A DNA stretch of 64,000 nt from Elysia chlorotica (GCA_003991915.1 RQTK01000020.1:378394-442393), one strand, 5' to 3'; positions 12,585 to 27,805 are shown, counted from the stretch's first letter. Translations and numbers: made by a program. Notes: a model not told the origin generated them from the letters alone.

Positions 12585-12626
<42 letters not shown>

Positions 12627-12680
12627 AAGAGAAGGGGAGAGAGAGAGAAAGAGAAAAAGAGAGAGCAATGAGAGAGAGAG
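12583..12680. repeat. (GA)n microsatellite
   Basis: GA run with GGGGAAG interruptions. Confidence 0.95.
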
Positions 12681-13349
12681 AGGCGGATACTTTCAAAATG
12701 TGATTATTAATACGTTAGCATAATAATTTTGAGCAATATTGTGTATATATGCAAGACGTCCAAAAATAGAAGGCCACGTCACCGAAATAAAATAATAGAA
12801 AAGATTTTTTGCTTACCAAGAGTAAAAGTGATTTTATTTCTTTTAATTCTAAGCATAGATAGGACAGAGTATTACTTAGAGAGTATTTTTCAGCCCACAC
12901 GATCAGCCTACACTGCAAAAATGTGAACTGTTCTATCTTTGTACGCACTATTTTGGGTTATATTTCAAAATTCATGAATGATCGATCATTTTATATTTAT
13001 TGTGTCCCTCTATTGTTGCTTAATACAAGTTGCGCAGCAAGATATTCAAAATATAGCTCACTTTGATTCTTGCTGCAAGTTTATGAATATTTCGGTGACT
13101 TTGCCTTCTATTTTAGACGCCTTAAAGTATTTAAAGAAAGAGTGGGAATGAAGTGCATGAACAAGCCCTTAAAAATGTTCATCCACATACATTTTAAATT
13201 TTAATTAGTTTGGTCAATTTAAATCTTATTTCCTGAAATTCTCCTCTTAAGCTACATGTGATATATCGTGCACTACTGTGGATACTTTAAGAATAAACAC
13301 ACAAAAAACAGTTTCCCAAACATGCAGTTTTTCAGTATAATATGTGCAT

Positions 13350-13395
<46 letters not shown>

Positions 13396-13440
13396 TCTCC
13401 CTCTCTCTCTCTTCCTTTCTCTCTGTCTTCCTTCCTCTCA
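13350..13440. repeat. (CT)n microsatellite
   Basis: CT tract degenerating to CCCT and CTTC at its right end. Confidence 0.95.
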
Positions 13441-14370
13441 ATCTCCCTCCCTCTATTCTTTCTGCATTGGTATTCTAATTTTTAAGAATCTGGCTTATAA
13501 CATTTGTGTAAATGTTGTAGATTTTTTAATCATCAATGTTATTCATAATTATTCCGATACCGTGTTAAAGAAAATACATAGTTGTTTTTCTGTGATTTTA
13601 ATTTTGAGCAATGTTCTTTCATCATTCGACATTCCAAAACTATTTCCCTATTTCAAATATTTTATATGTAAATCAGATTTTGCGAAAAAAAATTGTTTAA
13701 TTTGCATTACATTCCTGTGTCTCTGTTACAGGATGATTGCTATGTGAAATGCATTTGTTGATAAATAAAGACGAACATGTTTTTTTCGGATAACTTTATG
13801 TATCTTAAATTTTTACCAATTTAGTGTTAAAAAGTGTTCTTCTTATTTGTTGTCCGGTGTATTTTAAGTGCAGTTGAGAACAGTTTTAAAACCAAGGAAT
13901 AGTTGACTTCGAGTTCATTTTGCAAAATTCGATTTTCTATCTTTATTAACATTTAAAAAGATTAAATTTATTGCAGCGATTTTGCTCGAAAACAAAAATT
14001 GTCAATTTGAAATCTTTAAACAAAGTCAAACGGACAATCGAAGAGGCGATATGTTGGCAAATCTTCATAAGCATATTAAATTTAGTTTCAATAAATAAAT
14101 TAAATACACAATTTAAAGTTCATGGATTATATAAGTGTATGTTCTTTTTCCCATTAATCTATTCTTCTATATGTAATTGTATATAGTTGGCAATAGCTTC
14201 TATGATAAAGTCCACGCAAACTTTCCCTTTTCACATCAAAGTATTCACTCTTAAGCACACAAAAAAACAACAACAACAAAAACAACGAACTGGAGAATAA
14301 ATTATTTATCATGTATGGGAACAAATCATTGGACTTAAACATGCGCTTGTTTGACTTAGAATTAGTGCCC
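13441..14370. other. AT-rich intergenic DNA
   Basis: Nothing recognisable apart from an AATAAA near 13765, which could be a distal NCX polyadenylation signal. Confidence 0.5.
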
Positions 14371-14377
14371 CTTGCTG

Positions 14378-14515
14378 ACCGTGCTCTTTAATGGCTTCGT
14401 GATTATCTGTAAAATCAGCTTTGGGACTGACGAACAGAAGGTGAGAGGTTTATATCTCAGCTTGTATCTCAGTCTCCAAGATAGAATTCTCATAGAACCT
14501 ATGAAACACAACGTT
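14378..14515 (+). mobile_element. Degenerate tRNA-like SINE (family S2, copy 1)
   Basis: Resembles 15845-15980: both have GAGGTTTATATCTCAGC or TGTTTGAATCTCAG (a decayed B box), then TCTC-GTCTCC-A-ATAGA and CATAGAACCTATG or CATGAAACCTATG. Called from the two copies only. Confidence 0.45.
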
Positions 14516-14800
14516 ATTGGTTTTTGTCGCGGGTAACCTAGTGTAAATGTGTCATTTCTGAAGTGTTTGTTTTAGTCTCGCATTTTCAGTTCCAGAGATT
14601 GTTTTTGAGTGTTGTTGGGGTGGGGAGGGGTTGTGCTTCTCATGATAGTCTGTGGGTAATCCTCATCTGATAATTAAAATCGCCAAATCACAATCGTAAT
14701 GGGGGAAAAGTTGAGAAATCCTCTATTTGGTAGGTACAATTGGTTTTTTTAGGACACATAATTTTTTCAGATTACGATTAACGAAAAATCAGCTTTACAA

Positions 14801-14801
<1 letters not shown>

Positions 14802-14851
<50 letters not shown>
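14802..14851. repeat. (CA)25 microsatellite
   Basis: Uninterrupted CA repeat of about 50 bp. Confidence 0.97.
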
Positions 14852-14854
<3 letters not shown>

Positions 14855-15327
14855 TAGTTGAAGGCCCGCGAATTCGCGTGATTAAAAATGTGTGGTGTAG
14901 CAGATATAATTATAGCTTAATCTACGTTGTGGAGATCTAGATCTATTTCTGTTTTCACTATGTCGTAGATCTAGATCTAGAGAATGACCAGTATCAGGAG
15001 GCCTAGATGTGGATGGTTGGTCAAGTGCTGTATTGTCATTGTGTGGTTGAGGGGATTTTATTTGGATTGAAAAGGGCAAAATAGATTACAATGTCGCAAT
15101 AAAGATATTAAGGAAAATCAACGACAATAACAAAACAAAACTAATTCAAACAATTGTCTAAGAATGTTCGATTGAGATTGCCACGTTTTTTCTCCAAAAT
15201 CGGGGAATTTTATTCACAAACTATGAAATAACAAAATTGGGCAAAAAAAAATAATACGTTTTTAAGATTCCACCCGAGATATCATGAAAATGTTGAATAA
15301 AACCAGAGTACGTTGTAAATTATCCAT

Positions 15328-15700
<373 letters not shown>

Positions 15701-15844
15701 GTATAATTGTTTTCTTGCATTGTGTGCATCGTCTCGTCCCGACCCTCTCTCATTGCCAGGCGTCCACATCTCAACGTGCTTGTCGTAACAATGAGCTGTT
15801 TTCTTCACATATCAACCTTCAATAAATAGAGGAGAACAACAGAG

Positions 15845-15980
15845 CGATGAAACAAGCATCGGTAGTTAAATCGCTAAGCTCACTGCAATTTTAACGGGAG
15901 GTCCGCTGTTTGAATCTCAGTTGGTAATCTCGTCTCCGTATAGATTTTTTCATGAAACCTATGGCTAAACTAATCAAAGA
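15845..15980 (+). mobile_element. Degenerate tRNA-like SINE (family S2, copy 2)
   Basis: Contains TAGTTAAATCGCTAAGCTCA upstream of a decayed B box, TGTTTGAATCTC, with the typical 30-40 base spacing. Homologous to 14378-14515. Confidence 0.5.
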
Positions 15981-16377
15981 TTTTTAAACATGGTAAATTA
16001 TTGGAAAAAAAGGAAAATAACTGTTTCGTTTTGGGACCACTATGAATTATTTTACCAACGCAGAGTATTCAACAATAACACTATTCCCATTATGAAATAA
16101 ACCCTATGTCAACCTTTTTAACTTACAAAAAAAATTGAGATGTAATTTATCGAACTCGTTGTTTTTGTTGTTGGTGGTGGTGCTTTTTTTAAGTTCTGCT
16201 CATAATGTATTCATTTTCTATTTCCTTCTTAATATACAATTTTTCTACGCCTCCTAAGCCCTAAAACTCACGATCATGGCTAACTAGGATGTGGAAAAAA
16301 AGAAATAGGAAAAATGATGCTACAAAAATTAACGATCAGCGCTGATCCGTTTATTTTTCCACGTTTGTGAGTTCCAC

Positions 16378-16450
<73 letters not shown>

Positions 16451-17360
16451 CATTATGCGTCTCTATGAAGAAGAGAGTCATCTTTCTAATTGTTTGGCGT
16501 GTCCGAGGTGCCTGAAAGCGACTAAAACAAACACAAAAAATATGGCACAAAGGCATGCCACCTTTCTATAACTTTCGCACATGAGTGGTCCATAGATTTA
16601 CTTCCCTTAAAAAGAAACTTTCACCGTATCAATTTATTGGGATTGTATTACTTTCTAAGGAATATTATATACATTGCGTGGCACTTATGATAACAAAAAA
16701 TGTACCCATGATAAGTTAATCTCAACAAAAGCCACCTTATTAAATAAGAGATTTTAGATGTTTATTTTAATTTTTTAAACTGCTTCCGCTCTTTATCCAG
16801 GTGTTTTAATAAGACACAAAGAAAAACCATGAGCTAAAAAATGTAGAATCTATTTTTATTTCCAGATGAAACAAAAAAAGAGAAATTAATAGATTTTAAA
16901 GTAACCAATACGCAACAAAAAATACGATTTTAAAATATCCCTAAAAGATAAGGAAAGAAGAAAAAAACACCTACGAAACAATCCACAATGTAAAATGAGT
17001 TTAAAGAGTTGAGAACTATACTATGTGAAGATCGATTTGCAAAGCTATGAAGGTGAAAGAAACCTACATACCGCGAATTTTCCACAAGCCAGGTACCTAA
17101 GGAACCCGTAAAGAGTACAGAACAAGCTCTCTGACGGACAGTCTGTATGGAAATGAAAATTTGAATTTTAAGATAAAGTAGATAGCACGCATAATTTATG
17201 ATGAAGTCAAACCTTATGAAAAACTAACCACATAAAAAACACACGATTTTTTTTTTAATTTTGTCCAAACTTATTCATCTCCTTTCGTCGTTTTCTTACT
17301 CCTCCTGTTTTTTTCAGTATGACGAAAACTACAATTATAACACCAACAACAATAACAACA
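15981..17360. other. AT-rich intergenic DNA with one CT tract
   Basis: Pure CT repeat at 16381-16447. Nothing else recognised. Confidence 0.6.
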
Positions 17361-17415
17361 ACAACAACAACACAACAACAACAAAGGCAGCAGCAGCAAC
17401 AACTTAAAAAAACAA

Positions 17416-18246
<831 letters not shown>

Positions 18247-18301
<55 letters not shown>
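18247..18301. repeat. (CT)n microsatellite
   Basis: Pure CT run. Confidence 0.97.
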
Positions 18302-18304
<3 letters not shown>

Positions 18305-18635
18305 ACTCGCTCGCTCGCCCTCTTGATCTTTTTACTGCTTCAGCTTAGAACGCCTTGAAGCACAAATACAACAGAAAAAACAACAACAAAACACGTAGCC
18401 TGATTTGCGCTTTGTGATGAACCCATCCCTAGTATTGATGGCTCCTCTAAATAGCCCACTGCCGCAGGCTGCAGGTATAATGACAAGCTATTCTGAATGG
18501 TTTAGCCACAGCATCCGTCCCCCGTTTACAGGGATTAAGGTGAATTAACAACCTGCAAGTCATGGGGATTTCCGCCAAGGTGTCAACTGAGAGCATAACT
18601 CTTAAAACCTGTACATAATAATAACAGAGATAATT

Positions 18636-18760
18636 AGAGTGGTCCAAGTGTAAATCGTACGGTTTCTAATCAGATGGTTTTTGGGTTCGAGTCCCGTTCA
18701 GATCGATTCACTTTTACCCTAGCAACAAGGCGGTGAACAAGTAAAGACCTCTATTGTTTG
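18636..18760 (+). mobile_element. tRNA-like SINE head
   Basis: Holds a near-canonical B box, GGGTTCGAGTCCCG at about 18686-18699, with an A-box-like AGTGGTCCAAGTG about 50 bases upstream. No convincing acceptor stem, so a SINE rather than a working tRNA gene. Confidence 0.5.
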
Positions 18761-19980
18761 TACCAACATCTTCTTATTATGAGCATAAAACCCTAAAATG
18801 CACAAGCAACGTTCAAAATTAGCTGTCCATCGATTTCTATAATATCACTTTTCTTCAGACAACCCATGTTCGTCTATCGTCTTGCTTTATTTCCCTTAAA
18901 GAGCTTAAATAACAGCCAGATTATACATGGCGATTTTGAACCAACTTTGCGTTTTAGAAAATACCTAGAGGTGCAACTTGGAGTCCGATAATGCATAGAA
19001 TAGCAATAGATAATTATATAGACACGCTTGCAATAACAATAATGATTATGGATATCATAATAGAACTTCATATAGCCTATTGAGTGTATTCTGAATGTCA
19101 GAAGCACGGTTATATCGTGGGCGGATCCCAAGAATATTGTATGACAATTTTAAGTGCTCACAGAGATAGTGCGGGATACAGTGACTCCTGTCTTATAACC
19201 CATACATAAATTGGTAGACTAAAAAGGGGGAATAAGCAGAAGGTGTCAAGACTAATAACCAATTCTTCAATAGTTCCGCAACAGGGGTTAGATAAAACAT
19301 GAAAGATTGAAGAATCATTACTTAAAAAATTAACAGAAGAGCACCAAAATCACCCATAAACAAAGTCTTTTTACTCACTCTTTCACTTGGAACCTTTCAC
19401 TCTAAATCCGATTAGACTTATATACAAATAATAACTTTGGTGACTTCTCTACTCACAGTTAAAACCACGGCTTATAAAATTGTGGGATTTCTTTTTTCTT
19501 TGTCTAAACTGTTCGTCCGTTTTCTCTGCAAAGATAAATTACGTTGAATTTAAATTTAACTAATTTAACTATTTTTTTAAATAGTGATAGTATCACATGT
19601 CTTCTTAATCCGACAAACAAAAGCTGCATATCACTCTAATTATGACTACATTCTCATTTATAGAAAAATCACATCCTGTGTTTTATGAGTACTATTACAC
19701 AAAGGTTGGCTATTATACTCCATGCCTTTTGTTTTTATGACCAAAGCGAGCGACCATTGGGTTTGGTGTAAATGATTATTATGTGTCCTGTATAACACTC
19801 GAGGCCCAAGTTTAGTTGAGTTTGTTTAACGCCCAGTACATGCCTTATTGTGGACGGACCCCTAGACTGACGGCTCGATGCTCGACTGAAGGCTTGCCGG
19901 GGTTTAACGTTAACTGTAGGTAATCGTGGTAACATTATAGGATCTCAAAGGTTATTTTGGAACGCTGTAATTGTTGTCCT
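18761..19980. other. Intergenic DNA
   Basis: No gene recognised. A fragment at about 19813-19845 (TTGAGTTTGTTTAACGCCCA) loosely resembles the GAGTTTGTTTTACGGCACGT motif found at 37002 and 51215, suggesting an old SINE relic. Confidence 0.4.
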
Positions 19981-19987
19981 TTCTCAC

Positions 19988-20030
19988 GATGTATAAGATA
20001 AGATAAGATAAGACAAGATAAGATAAGATA
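19988..20030. repeat. (GATAA)n pentanucleotide with possible retroelement 3' end
   Basis: GATAA units (one GACAA variant) run into CACTTTATTGGTCCC. Pentamer tails joined to TTTATTG-TCCC are seen at the ends of some non-LTR elements in invertebrates; no reverse transcriptase is present here. Confidence 0.6.
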
Positions 20031-20476
20031 CACTTTATTGGTCCCTCTTAGGGATTTGAAACGGAAATGCCTGTTTACATTTATTACACTTATCTTGTAG
20101 TTAATTTTATTTTGAAAAAGACTATACAATGCATCCCCAATGACTGTTTATCTTTTTTTTTTAATTGCATGCTTATGTAGAAGTAAGTTTGTATAAGAAT
20201 GTAGACAGGAAAATTTAACTTGCAATTTACTAAGAGCATTAAAAAATTTTAAGAAATATCATTATAGAATTATCGAAAAGTGTTAGGCTTCGCACCTGAA
20301 TTCACCATCAAGAGTTGTTGGCCCTTAAGATATTATGTCATAATTATGAGATCGCTGTGGGTTGGACTCAGTATAGAAAGAGAAACTATGAAATTCTGTG
20401 TTGTCTTCAATTCCTCATACAAATTAACCTCTTGTAAATACATATTTAGAGCTGGCCATTACTGTTATTATTACTT

Positions 20477-20895
<419 letters not shown>

Positions 20896-21348
20896 GTGGA
20901 TGGGGCGATGAGGGCTCTTTGTTTCTTATCAAGTTGTATACTCACATTGTACAATTGTTGCAGTGAGTTATCGGTGGACGCTGCTAGACTCTATGCGTCT
21001 ATGATAACCTGAACCTGTGGTGAGAAGCCCTATTCGTGTCTGGAAAAAAACTGTTATAAAAAGACAACCAGTTTTATACTATCCAACCGGATGCATTGGC
21101 GCTGCGGTTTGATAATACAATTATTAGCGTAGTAGTCAATGCTTGCAAAAAGGGATTGAAGCAGCCTTTAAACGGCTGCATTACTAATAAATATTCAGTT
21201 GATATTACATTTTGAATAGAAAAGGCAATTAGTTTGTGTATCCAATTTTCCATTTTTGACAAATATTATTTTAAAGGGAACAAAAAGGAACAACATGATC
21301 CACCCATACATATGTTACACTCTATTATCTAGACATTTTTATGAGCGG

Positions 21349-21350
<2 letters not shown>
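20896..21350. other. Intergenic DNA
   Basis: Nothing recognised. Confidence 0.5.
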
Positions 21351-21397
<47 letters not shown>

Positions 21398-21430
21398 TGT
21401 GTGTGTGTGTCTGAGTGTGTGTGTGTGTAG
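21351..21430. repeat. (AG)n-(TG)n compound microsatellite
   Basis: AG run switching to TG. Immediately after it, GGGCTCAGTTGGTAGAG (about 21430-21446) looks like a tRNA A-box region without a B box, probably a SINE head relic. Confidence 0.9.
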
Positions 21431-21446
21431 GGCTCAGTTGGTAGAG

Positions 21447-22945
21447 AGATTGCTACTATCAATCGCCCCGGTTATTAACACTATCATACCACCTTTTACC
21501 TTCTGTTTTGGTCGGTGCCAATACAATGTGATCACATAATTATACGATAGAGCTTTCAATATCTATTTATTCCTTTGAATTATTTGAATCTTCAAGCTAT
21601 TGAACAAAGCCTGAATTCAAAACGCTATATTTGTAGCAAACAAACGTAATTCCAAAACAAAAAAAAAGTTGTATTCCCTGTTCGAATGAACAGAATGATG
21701 TGTAAGACATAATTATTCACAAAAGCAATGCATCTTTACAGAAGCAACAGATTTATGGACCCTAAATTTATTTATTAGTAAGAGTAGTGTGTTACAAAAC
21801 GTTCACGGGTTTTTTATTTGTCTGCTGTATGCCTTAAAGGCATTTTTCACTGTTGCAAATAAAGCAGAAACTTCAAGTAAAAAGTAAAATAAATCTTGTT
21901 TCATTACTTACAAATAAAGATAATGTTTTTTTAATGCGATTTTGCGTATTTTTTATTATGAATAATAACTTGAAGATTAAATGATCAGAAAAAATTAAAT
22001 ACAGATAAACATTTTAAGAAGTAAAACTTGCAGCCGAAAATAGAGTAAAACGAGGTCTTTTGTTAATTAATTGATCAAAATTAATACTGCCCTTCTCATT
22101 CTATGTTCTTTGCGGAATGTTTGAAAATTCCTTTTTTTTTTTTGTTATGCTTTTCGCCTTGTTTTGGAGGCAAATAATCCTCATTGATTATGAAAAAAGA
22201 AGGAAGGTAGCTATTACTCTATTAAGTTTTGTGTCAAGCTGCTCGGCTACCATACGATAAGAAACTTTTTACCAAAGAAATTTAATCACAGCATAAGAAG
22301 ACTTTGGGAAGTATATTTTTCTGAGATCAAAACTACAAAGCAACTTACTGCCCACGTCGAGATTAGTCCTAGGATATATTTTATAATATTTGATGTGTTA
22401 TTTCCAGTTAAGAAAGTTGTTTTTTTTACCCAGACGCCATGCAGTCCGTAGATTGACTCATTTGATTACAATCGGTCAACTTTCTTATTTTCTCCGTTTG
22501 TAATTACTCAGTCTAGCCTTAGTACATCGCAATAAGAAGCTCAATCATACAGAACTATGACTAAGTAGTCAAAGGAACGAGCGCTTTTGATATCAGCACG
22601 ATAGAAGTTCATCAGATTTATAGAACTTTTAAAATTATCTCAGCATTATTTTTCTGTTGGAGTCTTTCGTTAGCCGTGTTTATTGTAGACGCCAGCACGT
22701 GAAATGGTTGCTTTACTTTCATTTTCAGAGCTGGTTCTGACATAAAGACACAATAGAGACAATTTTTACCCTAAACATAGACTTGTTTGAAGAAGTTAGT
22801 ATTAATTTTATAGCGGCGTTTCAACCCATCAGGAGTGTCTAAGAGTCGACGAGCAGTTGGTATTCTTAAAATCCTATGTAATATTTACAATGTCTTCCAA
22901 TCTAATCGGATAATCTTATGCGGCCTCTAGTTGTTTTTTCTTTAT
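21447..22945. other. AT-rich intergenic DNA
   Basis: No gene or clear repeat recognised. Confidence 0.5.
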
Positions 22946-22998
<53 letters not shown>

Positions 22999-22999
22999 G
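22946..22999. repeat. (TTG)n microsatellite
   Basis: About 18 TTG units, then T/G-rich sequence. Confidence 0.95.
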
Positions 23000-23580
23000 G
23001 GTTTTGTTGTTGTTTTTTTGTGACGACAACACTGCTCACCCTCTGCAGGCAATATGATATTAAGGCAACATGAAAAAAGAGAAAAATAAACCAAAAGAGC
23101 CGCGATGCTAACAAGCCAAACAGAAACGTGATTGTTCTCACCACAATGGGTTATGAAACAGACGCCGTGAGATGAAATGACAAAATCAGAGATTAAAAAG
23201 TATTACAATAAAATAAAACAAGTTAGTAGTTACATTTAGCTGTATGGTGCACGGTGTGTATTATTTTTTGACGTTATTTTGGACTGTTCTCTTACCGCAA
23301 TCCATGCGGTGTACATATTTTCGATGTATAGATTGTTATTACCGGGTAGATGCTAAATCTACGTGGCTTAGACTTAGTGTTTTTTTTTTTTTTTAGCTCT
23401 ATGTTGGCGTTTTAAAGCATGTGTTTTAAATGTCAAAAGAACAGAGGGGTGGATTCCATTTAACGCCGCCGTAGTAAATTAGGTTAAAGCGGTTTTATTC
23501 TGGAACAAAAATAAAAAAAAGACAATAAAGTCATGTTAAGGGGAGTAACTTTTTTTTTATCTTGAGTTGTCGATAAATTT

Positions 23581-23884
23581 ACATAGTTGCTTAACTTGAG
23601 TGTGCGTGTGAGCCATCTCGATAAATAACTTCTACCACTGAGCCATTTGGATAAATAACTTCTACCACTGAGCCTTCTCGATAAATAACTTCTACCACTG
23701 AGCCCTCTCGATAAATAACTTCTACCATTGAACCATATCGATAAATAAGTTGTACCACTGAGCCATCTCGATAAATAACTTCTACCACTGAGCCATATCG
23801 ATAAATAACTTCTACCACTGAGCCATCTCGATAAATAACTTCTACCACTGAGCCATAACTTTACATAGTTGCTGAACTTGAGTT
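23581..23884 (-). repeat. 30-bp minisatellite of Pol III A-box units, array 1
   Basis: Eight contiguous 30-bp units (23611-23850) plus a partial one. On the minus strand each unit contains GAGATGGCTCAGTGGTAGAA, whose TGGCTCAGTGG core matches the tRNA A-box consensus exactly. The array is bracketed by 21-bp direct repeats at 23581-23601 and 23863-23883 (ACATAGTTGCT-AACTTGAGT, one mismatch). The units encode a repeating WLSGRSYLSR-like peptide only incidentally. Confidence 0.93.
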
Positions 23885-23900
23885 CCATTTGGGGAAAAAA

Positions 23901-23968
23901 ATGTGTGTGTGTGTGTGTGCGCGCGCGCGCCGTTTTTTTTTTTGTTTTTTTTTTGGGGGGGGGGTGGA
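23901..23968. repeat. (TG)n-(CG)n, poly-T, poly-G composite
   Basis: Alternating TG then CG (23901-23930) is followed within 40 bases by two poly-T runs and a run of about 10 G. Confidence 0.95.
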
Positions 23969-24039
23969 TAATTTGTACGCCCAATATTAGCAACTACGCT
24001 GTGTCAAAGAAGGGTCAAAAGACTAAGGTCTGAGTATTC

Positions 24040-24175
24040 CATGTCTTGCCTCACAGAGGCAGAGCGGGGAGGACATCTGCCTCAGTCAGTCACATTAACG
24101 TTATACTGAACCTGGCCCGATAAACTTCCCGATTTCAAGTCGCGTATTCTATCACTGAGCCATCTCAAATAATAA
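24040..24175 (-). mobile_element. tRNA-derived SINE (family S3) adjoining the A-box array
   Basis: Reverse complement contains GAGATGGCTCAGTGATAGAA followed by a decayed tRNA-like region, CGACTTGAAATCGGGAAG. The CAGAGGCAGAGCGGGGAGGA...CAGTCAGTCAC part resembles 27660-27715, another copy on the same strand. This is the likely source of the 30-bp unit amplified on either side. Confidence 0.55.
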
Positions 24176-24510
24176 CTTCTACCACTGAGTCATCTCAATT
24201 AGTAGCTTCTATAACTGAGCCTTCTCGATAAAAATTAATAACTTCTACCACTGAGCCATCTCGATAAATAACTTCAACCACTGAGCCATCTCGATAAATA
24301 ACTTCTACCACTGTGCCATCTCGATAAATAACTTCTATTACTGAGCCTTATCGATAAATAACTTCTATTACTGTGCCTTCTCGATAAATAACTTCTATCA
24401 TTGAGTCATCTCGATAAATAACTTCTACCATTGAGTCATCTCGATAAATAACTTCTACCATTGAGCTATCTTGGTAGATAACTTCTACCGTTGAGGCACC
24501 ACGATAAATA
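24151..24510 (-). repeat. 30-bp minisatellite of Pol III A-box units, array 2
   Basis: About 11-12 diverged copies of the unit in array 1, with 30-bp spacing most regular from 24241 to 24480. Many keep the core CCACTGAGCCA or close variants. It begins inside the A-box end of the neighbouring SINE. Confidence 0.88.
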
Positions 24511-24802
24511 TTAATTCTAATTTCAAATACTGGATTTATAATCAAATTATTATGAGAAACAATGTTATGATACACATTATTGAAATCTCTTCTTAAATAT
24601 AATGTGCATCGAAACAAAATTTACATACAATCAGCTGCTGTGACTACGTAAGTGTAATTGTTCTATTACTTTGGTTTTCTTCTCTTTTCTTTTTTTAATA
24701 ATTTATTGCTTTAATGTTGTTGCTTTTGTTTTTTTTTTGTTTTTCCTCTTCGTGTGGTTTGATTTCTTTTAATTTATTTTGGATGTGGGCTATGTTTGAA
24801 TG

Positions 24803-24805
24803 TCG

Positions 24806-24868
<63 letters not shown>
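24803..24868. repeat. (TTG)n microsatellite
   Basis: About 21 TTG units within a T/G-rich stretch extending to about 24950. Confidence 0.95.
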
Positions 24869-24950
24869 TCTTGTTTTTCTTGTTGTTGTTGTTTTTTTGC
24901 TTTTGTTATTGTTTTTTTATTTTTGTTGTTGTTTTCTTTCGTTTTGTATT

Positions 24951-26197
<1,247 letters not shown>

Positions 26198-26548
26198 CTT
26201 ATTATTTTTGTTTCTTTTTCTTTCTTTTTTTTTGTCCCAGCTGCAGCACCAACAAAGAAGCCTCAGAGAAAGTTGCGATGTTTGGGCTACCAGTCCTGTT
26301 GGTAGAGATGTCGATGTGATAGGGCAAAGGCCTTCAGTCGACGCCGTGACGAAGGGCTAGAAAAGCCTTGCGATAACAGGACCCTCAGTGAAAACGAAGA
26401 CGACAGTTAAGGAAAGTTTGCGGCAACGTCCAATCATAGCTCTAGCCAAGACATTCGGAGCCAATTAACAATCAGAAAACCCAATGTCAACGAGACGCGG
26501 TTGCTTCATCTGTTATCGCCGTGAGGATCACATGACACGGCTATCGAC

Positions 26549-26604
26549 TGACGTCATCACAGTCTCAGCTTTGAGCTTGTTTACTTCATTTCTGCCATAT
26601 AAAA
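26549..26604 (+). promoter_or_regulatory. Candidate CRE plus TATA box
   Basis: A perfect palindromic CRE, TGACGTCA (26549-26556), lies 41 bases upstream of TATAAAA (26598-26604). The spacing suits a promoter. No exon could be attached downstream, so this may be chance or an alternative promoter of the kinase gene 2.4 kb away. Confidence 0.25.
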
Positions 26605-26853
26605 CGAATTTTAACTGGGGCTGTTTGCATTAAGCCAAGTTAACTTAATAACTGAGATATCTCTAATGTCATGCGGATCAGGTTATCAATATTAGTTTAT
26701 AGTATTACAAATTATCTGTTCAAATCCATATTAGCGCAACGTAAAAGCTATAATTATACTCCTTCACTTGTTTACATGGTACCATGGTGTAGATTACAAA
26801 AGGTAACATGCTTAAATTTTGCGTTTGTTAAAAACAAGGTGGTGCACAAGGAT

Positions 26854-27119
26854 ATGGGCGTAGTAGCCCAGGGGTAGAACATCGGCTTCGAATGCAAGAG
26901 GTCCGTGGTTTGAGCCCCGTTCTGACGACTCCCCTGCTGGTGCGGTCATAGTCAGTAGCCTACATGTATAACGTGAACGACTAAGACAGAGTCGTGGCAT
27001 TTCTGCACTGTCTCTGTTTTCCGGCTTAAGTCTTGAGATCTGTTCAAAATATAGCCTATAGGGATTAGTGATGACGTCGGACGCTAAGCAACAAACAAAC
27101 AAACAAACAAACAAACAAA
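26854..27119 (+). mobile_element. Full-length tRNA-derived SINE (family S1)
   Basis: A box TAGCCCAGGGG (26864-26874) and B box GGTTTGAGCCC (26907-26917) are spaced as in a tRNA gene. A body of about 170 bp follows, resembling those at 2845 and 27935, and the element ends in a (CAAA)n tail (27091-27119). This head-body-tail layout is the standard SINE plan. A related head fragment lies at 35240-35300. Confidence 0.8.
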
Positions 27120-27649
27120 TCGAATCAAATTAATGATTAAATTATGTTTAACGATTGCAGAGACGTGTTTGTCTTACGGGACAGCATGGTTTTTAATCGT
27201 TCGGTTCGATTTTAGCTCTGCCCGCCGCCTTTTTGGCCTATGGGTTGAGTTAGAGTTTGTAGTAGTGATTGGTCAAGCCACGGGCATCTCACTTGGGGCC
27301 CCGTCACCATATAGGACCTTTTTGAGATCTAGGGGGAAACGTTACGGAAATGTTAAACAGGAAGAAAGCTTGGCTTCCCTGACACATATTTTTAGATTGA
27401 TTTTTTTTTTATTGGCAGAAATATGCTTTCTCCATTTGCTGCAGCCTCCACATAGGCGTACATGAACATATTGGTTCTTGGATATATTAAATGTTAATGT
27501 ATAGACCAATTTAAGTCACATGTCTTAGTTTTACTTTTATATAGGCTAATATGCCTAAAAGTTCACTTTTTGTTATAGGCTCTCTCGTCTAACATCTCTT
27601 AGGTTTTCAAGGCAGGTCCTATAGGGCAATAATACTAATTAGCAAGTCA

Positions 27650-27805
27650 GATGTTACGCTAACGTGCTATTCCACAGAGACAGAGCAGAGATAGTTGGCT
27701 TCCGTCTCACTAACAGCACGGAACGGGGCGGTAATCAAGGATCGAACCAGCAACCTTCTAATAAGAAACTGACCCTTTCCATTTGAGCCACATAGCCCTT
27801 TCTGA
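27650..27805 (-). mobile_element. tRNA-derived SINE (family S3)
   Basis: On the minus strand it has A box TGGCTCAAATGG (27779-27790) and a canonical B box GGTTCGATCC (27739-27748). Its distal part resembles 24045-24100. Spacing fits Pol III promoters, but no complete cloverleaf is evident. Confidence 0.65.

Noticed and set aside
23484..23993. Possible repeat protein (WLSGRSYLSR units) or CRISPR array
   Set aside because: The 30-bp units are contiguous with no spacers, so not CRISPR, and the peptide is a by-product of an A-box minisatellite in a eukaryotic genome.
26854..26930. A functional tRNA gene
   Set aside because: A and B boxes are present, but no acceptor-stem pairing was evident and a SINE body with a CAAA tail follows.
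27133..27465. 110-residue open frame downstream of the SINE
   Set aside because: No recognisable domain, no splice context, and it starts directly after a repeat tail.
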